NCBI GenBank assembly: GCA_015852425.1 | Contig: JAAAIG010000339.1 | Location: forward strand, 1 to 37,662 | DNA: 37,662 nucleotides | From: Gryganskiella cystojenkinii | Taxonomy: Eukaryota; Mortierellomycota; Mortierellomycetes; Mortierellales; Mortierellaceae | Direction of reading: 5' to 3' | Shown: piece after piece, positions 8,140 to 17,848 of the stretch | How the letters are laid out: each line of letters opens with the position of its first letter | Position numbering within the stretch: position 1 is the first letter of the stretch | The notes under the pieces: generated by a model | What the model was told of the DNA's origin: nothing | What the model saw: only the letters and a program-made list of their open reading frames with translations | The model's database searches: none | Position numbers and translations under genes: made by a program

Positions 8140-11089
8140 TTAGTTGTATCGCTGCTGAGATTGCTGTTGGTATTGTCCACGTTGCTGGTTCGCATAGCCC
8201 CCTACAACGCTTCCGCCGCCAACAACGCTTCCTCCGGGGTTGTGACCTAATCCGCCACCCAAACCAGTGGGTGGTCCATGATATCCAGTATTACTGTGGG
8301 AATAAGGATTTCCGCGATGACCGCTCATGTCTGTCATCATGACCGTATCTGAGTAAGGTTGTTGATGCCCGAGGCCAGCCTCGCGCAATGGGTGAGGCTT
8401 CGTCCCCGGACGAGATCCGTATCCGCTGACGACACTGCCTTGGTTCGATCCACTCAAGACTGTACTTGTGTCAGAAGGTTGCCTCCGGTGTCCTCCTCCT
8501 CCATGAGGCTTTTGCTGATGTTGCTGCTGTTGCTGTTGTGCAGTCAAGTACCCACCACCAGCGGCACTGTAGGCACCCTCGCTGATCTCACTCCGATCAT
8601 CAGCATAATCGTAGTGCTGATCCTGTCGACGCATATTTCGATTGTGGTAATGTTGTGCGTGGTTGTCCTGTCTCAAAGGTCGGGTATCACCATCATCATC
8701 CAGAGACGGGGTATAGGACCTGGGCGCTGGAGAATACGGGCGCGCCGGTGGTTGAGGTTGTTGACGACGGTAAGGATCATTTGGTGCAGGGAGTCCACCC
8801 TTGCGCAGTGCGGGCGATCCCATGTAGGGGGACATGGCGCCGAGTCTTGGGGTTGCTCCAGGAGTAGGTGAGCCTCGACCCTCCTCCAAGAGATTGATGT
8901 TGGGCAAGGTGGGCTTTTGAAGAGGAGTATCACCGCCGCTACCACCCTTCTTGGCAGCCTCCTGAGCACGCTGTTTCGCCTTTTTCTTTACAATCTCGTC
9001 AATGCTATTGAGGGAGAAAAATTAAAAAATTAATATAAAGAATAGAGAGTTCACGCGTTCTTCTCTCGCCTTGTAGACTTTTGCACGATAAAGGGGAGGG
9101 GAGAGTCAGCCAAAAGAACCCTTGGAGACATTGCTTACCGCTTATCAATTTTGTGGCAGCAAAACTCCTTGAGGTTACCCTGAATATGGACGACCAAAGG
9201 GATATAAACAATCACAGCTGCGAGCATAAATAAGACCGAAATAACCCAGAGTGTCAACGTGAATATCATGAGTCCCATCGTAATCTTGTTTATGACCGTG
9301 AGCTTAAAGTCTTCTTTCCAGAATTGAATGTTCCAATTGGATTTTTGAAACACTGTGAACAAGATGATTCCGTTAATGACCTGTCTGGGACCATCTGCAA
9401 ACATCAGGCGTTTCCATCCTAGCAAAAAAAAAAACGGTACGGGACGTCAGAGTGTTGATCAGTTATAAAATATTGATTTGTTGTGTTATAGGCACTCGTT
9501 TCTCTTCTTTATATCGCTTACCTCTGAACGTGAAGAAGCAAAAGAACGCGATCTCGTCAATCTGTTTTTTGGAGTTGTGAATCTTTTGGAAGAGACAAAA
9601 ATGGGCATAACTCTTGATGGCATAGTACCGATAAGCGATCATACTCGTGAACGCATAACTGATGTCACGACTTTGAATGATTGCTGTGGCCTTCTTGATA
9701 TCCCAGGCCAAGAGGATGAATGACAGAATAATACAAGCAGCAAAAATGTACTAGAAAAAGGCATCAACGTGAAGGTGAGTTAATGAGCTGAGGACGCCTC
9801 TCTAAGAGTAATCCAGTTTGTCATTTTTCTCCGCGTACCTTGTAAATCGCGAATGAAATTTTGATCTCGCCAACGCCGATCGTCCCATTTCCTTGTACTC
9901 CGAGGTTGGAGGTCCACGCCTCCGAGACTAGCAAGTTGACGGCCGTCCTGAAATCCCCCAAAAAAACAACGTTAGTTGAAAAATTACTCAGAATATCCTT
10001 TTTTCATTCATTTTTCCTTAATCGACCTTTCATTTCTACCAAACTACTTACCACAAATCGGCACAGTAAATAAGGATACCCTTGATGACGATTGCGAAGA
10101 CGAGCGAGTATTTGAATTTGCGCCAGGGTGAGTTGTCGACATAATCCTCGACATCAATAAAGTCAAACTTGTGGTCCTGGACCTTTTGTCGTTTCCAGTC
10201 GTCTAAACAGGTAAACAGGAAGAGAAAGAGCGCATGGTGGAGAGAAGAGGGAGGAACGGGTTAATGTGTGAGCAAACACAAAAGAATAGGAAATCGGTAG
10301 GAAGCAGAGGAGCGAGCAAGAGAGAGCCGGATAAAAAAATTGCTCTTTGTTGTTGCTGTTGTTGACACAGTTCCAGGGCACTCGAGATCGACCAGGGCAA
10401 AGGTTGAAATGAAATTCAAAAGGAAATCATTGCCCCAAAGGGCAAATAAAAATCCTCATGTTTTTGAGGGAACAAGATAAAAATAGGAGTGACTTTTGGA
10501 CCAACGAAAAAAAAGCCCAAAATTAGATGGATGGATTTTGTTTTCAAAGAGGATGGTGGTGTAAGGCGAACGAGGAAGAAAAAAACAAAAAGAATGATGG
10601 CAGGAGGGTGAGAGGGTAGAAGAGCGACTATAAAGAAGAAGGAAACGCTCGAGAGTTGAAGAATTGGACAATGGTCGTTGTTGCACGGGACACACAAAAC
10701 AACAATATGACTCGTGTGGGCCTCCAAGGACTGAGAATCGTCACGGACTCTTAATCCAAACCAATCCAGTTCCTGTCCCGTCTTGTCCTAGTTCCCTTGA
10801 GTCTCTGGATATTCACCATTTTTTTGGCGGTTCCTGAGTCATATTTACATTTTGATCGAATGGAGGTGCGCTTTGAGCCGGCAGAGTGGTTTGTTTGATC
10901 TCTCCTGCTTCGTCCTCCCTGTCTCTGAACTGTGCGACGGTGAAGTCTGTCAAAGGAAAGCGAGAGCCAAATTCAGGCTGTGTTTTTGTTGTTATTGTCT
11001 TTGATGTAGGGTGTGTCGAGGGTTGTTGTCATCCTGCGTGTGGTGTGCAAATGTGTGGAAAAAGGAGACATTAATCACTTACTCGACAT
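8140..11089 (-). CDS. Kch1/Prm6-family low-affinity potassium transporter
   Basis: Six exons give 546 residues: 11089-11083, 10202-10052, 9947-9839, 9750-9522, 9418-9139 and 9004-8140. All phases agree. The product matches the fungal KCH family (yeast Kch1 and Prm6/Kch2). These are plasma-membrane proteins for low-affinity K+ influx, needed in yeast for the Ca2+ response to pheromone. Hallmarks: DVEDY with a following helix (about 20-52), a second helix (about 90-106), the near-invariant DGPRQVING (174-182), a double helix near 215-245, and IQGNLKEFCCHKIDKRIDEI leading into the cytosolic tail. The tail (about 275-546) is disordered, rich in Pro, Gly, Gln, Tyr, with a six-Gln run. Exon 1 holds only ATGTCGA before GTAAGT. 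It completes the frame as MSNDDWKRQ, but a 7-base exon before an 880-base intron should be checked with RNA data. Confidence 0.88.
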
Positions 11090-13418
11090 TATGAATCAGT
11101 AGTGGAGGGAGTGGGGAAAGGGATCTCTCTCTGAGTGAACGCGAAGAGGAGAATAGGTCCAGAACAGAAAGGGATTATGTTGTGGACAAAAGGAAGGAAT
11201 GAGGTATCCGAGGAATAAGGGTTGTGGGATGTAATGAAGTGCGTGTGGGTGTACGCCTCGTTAATGAAATTGAAGGGGAGGAGGGGAGGAGAGGATGCAA
11301 AAATAGGTAAATGCGATGATGAGACGTGACTAACAGAAAAAAAATATGAATGAAACAAGTAGAAATAAAAGATATTTATGCGATTTGGGGATGGATGGGT
11401 GGATGGAAGAAGGAAGATAATGTTTGAAGGAAAGAATGTCAGGAAAATATTCATTCAATGAAGAATGAAGGAGGTGCGGCCGAGATAGAAAGAAATGAGC
11501 AAGGGATCGGCATCGCCCTTTTTTGTTGAATCGAATGGTGGTTGATCAAGTCTTGTCAGGAACCCTGTCTCTGTCTCTAAGAAGTGGTCCCTGACCGGCT
11601 GTTTGACGACCGCTGGGCCAAGGGTTGAAAGAGGTTCTGGACAGAGAGGCTGTCCCGATCCAATCAAAGCCCATCAACGAATTAAATTAATCAATTTCGC
11701 GTTGTTTCCGAGCGCGGAGCATTTTTTTTGATCAAAAAGGGTTCTCTGCTGTAGGCCTGGGACCTTTTGTGGCCCGCTTTCTCATTTTGAATCTCTTTGC
11801 CGCGCAGTCCTTGCGACGATCGTCTCCCTGTGTGCTTCATGACTTTGCCACCAAGCTCGTCCTCTCTTTGTCGTTCAACGACTACAAGTGAGATAATCAA
11901 GGACTACGCTATTATGCCGATCTTTCAAAGACGCCTTCCTCTTCCTCTTCCTCTCCTCTCATCCCCATTATCATTTTGAGCCTCTGCCACCTCTCAAGTG
12001 CAAACACTATACAACTCCTTTCCCTACTTCAATCTGTTTCTGTGACTCTTCTCCTCCAGTCACGTCTGCTCTTCTGTCCCAAGCCAAGGAGGGAAAGGGA
12101 CGCACTCTTTTATTATGGCTGTGCGTGACTCCGATTAACTCGGCTCTCCTTTCGTATTCATCAAGTTGGGTTCTCCTTGTTTTGTCTCAACATTGTTTTG
12201 TTCTTTCTCTGTCGTTCTCTTTCGTATACTTCGCCCCCACACAACACTCAGACACGGATGGATCTCATCAACCCCTTCTTATGCGCTTTTCGTTGGTCGA
12301 TAAAAATACAAGCGCTCTCTCTTTCTCTTTAAGTGAAAAAAATATAGAAAATCAGGGTTGTTACTTTTGGCTGATCTGTATTAGTAGAACACGTTAAAGA
12401 TCTGAAAACAAGGACGCGTCCATTTTATCGTTGCTCAACACAGCGCTCCAATTGTGTATTTGCTTTTCCGTTATTTGCTGTCTTCTCCGGGATTGCTGCA
12501 GGACACATAGTGAACCAACGGTCCAACGGTCGCCTTTTTTTGTCTTCATGCATCTGTGTCAATGCTTTGCCCGTCCCCCTCTCCTTTTTTCGCACTCGCG
12601 CGGGAAACGTATCGTCTTTTTGTTTTTGGTCGGAGGGGATTTCTCCAGCCGTTGATTCTCTGTAGGTCGGGACGTTCTGAAGGTGTAAGACGACGAGAGA
12701 AGAGGAGCTGACCAAAAAAAGGATTAGGACAATGGACTATGGCATCCTTTCAGCGATCAATCAATGCACTTGACACAATACTATTTATTAACCCCCCCCC
12801 CCCCAACCACACACACTTCTTTCAGTAGCTGCTGTCATCCTCTCGTCCTACCTCTCTTTTCTTTTCTCTCTCTTTCCCTTTGTCCTGCAAATGCCAGTAA
12901 AAGTGCTCTCGTTCTTCTTCTTCTCTCCTATCCTTATGTGGGTATTTCTCAACGACCACATGCAAAGGTCAATAACTCTTTGTTATTTTTATTTCCAACG
13001 ATTTCCTTTTTTTCCCTCCTTGAAATCGTATGAATAGTCGGTCTCCCAGGACTACTAGTCCAACGAGAGGAGGGGATTCAAACACTCTTGCACGCATTTT
13101 TGTAAAAAAAATAAAAAAAATACATGCTTGTTTACATAACCCTTGGACAAAACGAGGGGGGAAAGGCGAGGGGGAAAAGAGGAGGGGGACTTTTTCAAAA
13201 ACGACCAATCTCACCAATCTTCGAACCTGCAGTTCCAAAGAGGCTCTTTCGTTTTTTTGAGAGAGACTGGGACCACTCACTTCCAGAAACGCGTCTCTAT
13301 TCTTTCTCGCTCATATATCTCTCCCTTTTTTCTCTTTCTTTTTTTCATTTCTCATTTTTCAAAAGTCTCTCATTGTACAGTTTATTTTCTTTCTCATTTC
13401 CTCACTTCAATATCAATA
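11090..13418. other. Long gene-poor divergent region
   Basis: About 2.3 kb between the starts of the KCH gene (-) and the orphan gene (+). Reading frames here are short and composed of Ser/Phe/Leu-rich pyrimidine-tract translations, with no domain. A run of 13 C lies at 12792-12804. CATATATC at 13312-13319 is a TATA-like element 100 bases before the ATG at 13419, within a C/T-rich leader. The length would allow regulatory elements or an unrecognised non-coding RNA, but I see no specific one. Confidence 0.45.
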
Positions 13419-15740
13419 ATGGAGTCCGCTCGGTTCCCTCACCAACCCACACCAATGAGCACACTGTCAAGGAACACCTCGACTCGATCTTTCTCCTCGC
13501 TCAAAGTCGCACCTCTCAATATCACACCCAGATCTTTCACCAAGACACATTTCACGGCCATGACGACCACGATAGAGGATGAGGAACCTATTTCTTCTCC
13601 ACTCTTTTTGAATTCAATGGCGACATTCACTTCTCCAACATCTTCATCTTTGTTCTCGTCCTCCTCGCCTTCAACGACCTCATCAACACCCCGCTCGTAT
13701 CACCCACTGTCTTTGACCTCAGAAACAAGATTGGAGGCCAATGTCCGCCATCTCTGTGATTTGGTCGACAGCGTCATTATCGATACCGTCGAAGTTCGTC
13801 CAGAACAGCGCACTTGCCACAATCGACCCGCCTCCTCTCTTCACATTCAAATCCCTTCCAGGCAACAACGACCACAACATGAAGAAGCAGGAGATGATGT
13901 TGTATCAAGCCTCTTGACCATGGTCATGTCGCCAACAACCTTGTACCAAGCTCGATCCGATATTTCCAAGGTGGACCAGACCATCGTCTCGACGCTGAAC
14001 TGTCATACACTCCTCAGCCTCTTTCCCTCTCCCCCTGAAAGCAGCAAGAGCTGCAACGGAAGCATAAGCCTTGGAGGTGGCTGTAGACCCCTTTCGACCG
14101 AATCGTTTGAGACCGAAGCTTCACTCACATCATCGCCCATTCTTCCACCATCGCCCATTCACCCTCTTGGACTTCCTTTGGGTGTTGAAACATCGACAGT
14201 AACAGCATCAACTATGGAGTCGGTCACATCAGAATCTGTAACGATGACCACTGAAAAAACATTAGCAGCGAAAACGCCAACGGCTGCACCAGCGGCGATT
14301 GCAAAAGCTATGGTCACGACCACACAACCTTTGATGAAGACTAGCAAGCGACCCGAGTTGTGCACAAGACGAAATTGGGCGATCCCTCCAGGTTTGGCAC
14401 TCCTTCAAAATCACGCATCTGCAAATAGTCCCAACAACACCCAAGAGATCCCCTCGCCTTGTTCCAGCTCACGCTCCTCCTCGTTGCCGGATCAGAGACT
14501 CCTTCACATCATTCCTTCTTCCCCTTCGATTCTATCGATCCCTTCGTCGCCTTCTCCTTCTTCCTCGCCCTTGGCCTCACCAACCTCCACCACGAAGACC
14601 CTTGCCGCAATCGAAACACTCTCTCAGAGACTTTGGGCAATAGAGACCCAAATGCGCCGACCCTCTTTCTTGGTCAGCGGTCGGAGGTCCTCGATCCTTT
14701 CAACTCTGTTCACTTCGAATGTGATCTCGCCTCTGAGTCCATTGGGTCCCAATAACACCTGCTTTACCCCCGTGAATACCCAAAAACTTGAGCTGGAATC
14801 ACTCAAGCTGACGCTTCCCATGCCGGTCTTGCCCTTGGGTTGGGCTGACAACCACAACTACTCATCACCCAGGTCCTCTATCGAACACCGTGGCAACAAA
14901 GACGAGCAACATTCGTCCGTGCCAGAGACACCCACAACAGCCGTTGAGCCCTCGCCAAAAGAAGAAGGAGACGTCGATTGGCGAGCCTGGCATGCGAACT
15001 GGACCAGGAGACGAGCTCCCAAGTCCAGCAAGTTGCAGAAGGAGCATCAACAGTTCCTTCAATCACAGAATATCTCGAATACCACAGGTTTTAGCGCTCT
15101 TTCCCCACTCTCACCAATGTCGCCAGCTTCATTCTCTACCTCAGCAACGACGCTCTGCAGTCCAACGTTCTCTCAGCCCATGTCGGGTACCTCGACACTT
15201 TGTTCCAGAGTTGCGAGCTTTGAAGCTCTGCATACAAACGCATCCCGCAAGTTCTGGCAATCTGCAGCGGCCACTGCGGCCGCAAATGCCAATGCTACCG
15301 TTTCATCGCGCTACCATCCATCCTCCTCTTCCTCACCCTTGAAAAAGTTTATTACCGCCCCTGCCAACACCGGTTCTGGCATCAGTGCCATCTGCGACCA
15401 CAAAGAAAGAGGCATCAGAAAACCCGCGACGTCCTCGATCAAAGACGCGAACCCAGAACTCTGGGAAGATGATCAAGGTCAGAAATGGAAAGATCGGTTC
15501 CAGTCCCTGGTCCACAACTTCCAGACCTCGGCCGGTAAACATTCGAGACGATTGGCCGATATCTTGCCTAAGGCCAAGAGTCGTTGGGGCAACAAGCGCG
15601 CTTCTTCCCAATCTCCTTCCTCATCATCTCAATCACAAGAACATCGTCAACAACATTACCAAGAACCTGTGGTAGTCCACAAGAAACAAGCGAAACCTCT
15701 TCCACGAGTTCAGGCTGCAAAGATCTGGGGACATTCATAG
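13419..15740 (+). CDS. Low-complexity Ser/Thr/Pro-rich orphan protein
   Basis: One open frame of 773 residues. The frame extends further upstream to 13143, but that part translates a pyrimidine-rich leader. The ATG at 13419 (start MESARFPHQP) follows the C/T tract and an A-rich AATAAT context, so I place the start there. I recognise no family. Most of the protein is Ser/Thr/Pro low complexity and predicted disordered. Four islands look constrained: RLEANVRHLCDLVDSVIID (about 195-215); an island beginning NWAIPPGLALL (about 320-340); LAAIETLSQRLWAIETQMRR (about 390-410), which could form a short amphipathic helix; and DVDWRAWHANWTRRRAPKSS (about 518-540). The basic C-terminal part (about 668-773) contains WKDRFQSLVHNF and PKAKSRWGNKR. 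There is no signal peptide or membrane segment. A regulatory or scaffold role is only a guess. Confidence 0.65.
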   Translation: MESARFPHQPTPMSTLSRNTSTRSFSSLKVAPLNITPRSFTKTHFTAMTTTIEDEEPISSPLFLNSMATFTSPTSSSLFSSSSPSTTSSTPRSYHPLSLTSETRLEANVRHLCDLVDSVIIDTVEVRPEQRTCHNRPASSLHIQIPSRQQRPQHEEAGDDVVSSLLTMVMSPTTLYQARSDISKVDQTIVSTLNCHTLLSLFPSPPESSKSCNGSISLGGGCRPLSTESFETEASLTSSPILPPSPIHPLGLPLGVETSTVTASTMESVTSESVTMTTEKTLAAKTPTAAPAAIAKAMVTTTQPLMKTSKRPELCTRRNWAIPPGLALLQNHASANSPNNTQEIPSPCSSSRSSSLPDQRLLHIIPSSPSILSIPSSPSPSSSPLASPTSTTKTLAAIETLSQRLWAIETQMRRPSFLVSGRRSSILSTLFTSNVISPLSPLGPNNTCFTPVNTQKLELESLKLTLPMPVLPLGWADNHNYSSPRSSIEHRGNKDEQHSSVPETPTTAVEPSPKEEGDVDWRAWHANWTRRRAPKSSKLQKEHQQFLQSQNISNTTGFSALSPLSPMSPASFSTSATTLCSPTFSQPMSGTSTLCSRVASFEALHTNASRKFWQSAAATAAANANATVSSRYHPSSSSSPLKKFITAPANTGSGISAICDHKERGIRKPATSSIKDANPELWEDDQGQKWKDRFQSLVHNFQTSAGKHSRRLADILPKAKSRWGNKRASSQSPSSSSQSQEHRQQHYQEPVVVHKKQAKPLPRVQAAKIWGHS

Positions 15741-17848
15741 ATGAGTTCTAGCTTTTCTTGGACAAACAGGTTGATATCCATTTCCCTTTTCCCCACTTTC
15801 CCATTTTCCCCACCAATCCACATCCCACACTTCCCTCCTCCTTTCTTTCTTTCAATTATAAATTATGATCTAATGACACACACCCTAACGTTTGCCCCAC
15901 GACCCTTCACTATCGCCACTCTCGGGCATAACGAATCACCAAAACAAAAATCCTAGACAGATAGGGTGTGTGTAAGAATGATAGTAAACTTTTTCCATAG
16001 TATAACACTCAACAAAAAACCGTATAAATATATTTACTCGAATTACCATCAAAAAGTTCACAAGTATCGCAAGTATAACTTTGTGAATCAACCACCTCCA
16101 ACAGTCCAAACTAACGGCCTTAGTTTATGTTTCCGATTTCAAAGAAAAGTCAGGGTTTTCCTGGCGCTAGTACGGCGCGTGGACAGTTCTGAACTGTTTT
16201 GGGACACTTTTGTCTTCCAGACTGCGAGTTCAAGCAAGGAACCCACTGGAAGAGGGAACCAAGTCGTCATTTTGATCATGATTGATCCAACCTCTTGTTG
16301 CTGGGAATAAAAAAAACCGCGGAGGAAGAAGCAAAGGAGCTAGCCTACTAGATAGCTTGGCCGTGCACACGCACTAAAATACGGGGATACGAAGAGCCGT
16401 GTCGGTCCAGCCAGTGACAGCTCGAGTGAGAACCAAACCGATGATTGAAGCACTGTATTTGGAAGGAAAGAAGGTGGAGGACATAAGTCCCGCTTTTTGG
16501 GAGTCGCGTAAGTTTTCGAGTTCCGCCACCAAGAAAACAAGGGAAATGCCAAAAGGCGAGTCTGCGACTGGTTCTCGATGATGTGACAGATAGAGAAAAG
16601 CTTGATGACTTTTGGAGGTTGTGAGAGAAGCAAGGGCTTTCTGTCTTTGTTTAAAAATGGTGAACGATTTGTTGAATTGATAGGTTTGAGATTCAAAAAA
16701 AAATTGAATCTCCTTTCTAAAATGTTATTTTTATCGGCAATTTTCCGTTGCTGCAACTTTGCATACGCTGGGTTAGCTGTGGTTCACTAAGTCGTGCCAA
16801 GCCCATAGGCCCAGAAGGCAAGAACATGGCTATGCTATTATGCTATGCGACACTGTAACAAAAGTCGCTCGGAATGATGTTATCCGACCATGAATTGCAG
16901 CAATACTTTTCGCAGCCAGCACAAGCGAAACAGCGTTTTGTTTGACGGAATGTTGTTTGTTAATTGTGTCGTTGAACGAATTTGGTAATTGAGCAGAAAG
17001 CTCCCACGCCCTTCTCCTCGTCGATAATTATGCTGCAGGAGGCTTTTTTTTTTTCGCCCATGGGCGAAATTATCGTCTCTTGATAATCAGAAGTTGGCTG
17101 TGCCTCAAATAGTGATTCTACCGAGTACATGAAATTGGTTTCTATTCATTCCACGAACTAACCAGTCATATTTTCAGGACCGAAGACACGTAGCAAGAGA
17201 CACCAACCACGAAGTGGTTTTCTTCTTTCCACCGAGCCAAACCACCGAGCCAAGAAAAAAAATTCATTCTCCTTCTCAAAAAAAAAAAAAATCATCGATC
17301 TACACATTCCCAACACTCTCTTCACTCTTACTCATCGAGGTTTTTTTGTGAATCCGCTGAGATCGCCATCGGTGCGAACAATTGTCTGACCGCAAACCAC
17401 AACCACGTTTAGCAATGGCGACTCCGACACGGTTCCTGACAGGGCAAGGCGCCATTCTGCCCATTTTTTTTTTGGCTTGGTTTTGTTTTTGTTTTCTTTT
17501 CTCCTTTTCCTTCTTCTCCACTTTACGATCTTTGCGTAATCCTTTCTTCATCCCTATTCACCAAGGCTGACCTTTGCGTCGCAGTTGCTTTTCTTGGCGG
17601 CCTCACAAAAAAAAGCGATTCATCATTCGGTTCGTCCAACAATACTCACCACTGACCATCGCAGACATGAATAGCTGGTCCTACTCTTGTCATGTCGTAC
17701 TTATCGTCCGTTTCCCCTCTCCATCTTTGTGGAACCTAAACAGAAACGATCATAAACATCTGCGATCAGACCACACTATTTTTTTCAGTTCACGACGCTA
17801 AAAAAGCAATCCCAGGAACAAACAGCCACTTTCCTCTCTCCCACACTA
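15741..17848. other. Gene-poor region between two plus-strand genes
   Basis: About 2.1 kb. The first part is 3' flank of the orphan gene and contains TATAAATTATG near 15857. A frame at 16399-16581 (+) and one at 16340-16756 (-) have no recognisable domain. The last 300 bases are C/T-rich and likely the leader of the ThrE/Prm10-family gene. An 18-base palindrome (17052-17069) is listed separately. Confidence 0.45.
17052..17069. repeat. Perfect 18-bp palindrome
   Basis: TTTCGCCCATGGGCGAAA reads identically on both strands and follows an 11-base T run. It lies about 780 bases upstream of the ThrE/Prm10-family start. It could be a dimeric transcription-factor site or a cruciform; nothing in the sequence decides this. 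Confidence 0.8.

Noticed and set aside
13143..13418. N-terminal extension of the 773-residue orphan
   Set aside because: The extension translates a pyrimidine-rich leader with a TATA-like element at 13312; the ATG at 13419 has better context.
16340..16756. 138-residue frame on - in the gene-poor region
   Set aside because: No domain, no promoter signs, composition like non-coding DNA; an overlapping frame on + (16399-16581) is equally unsupported.
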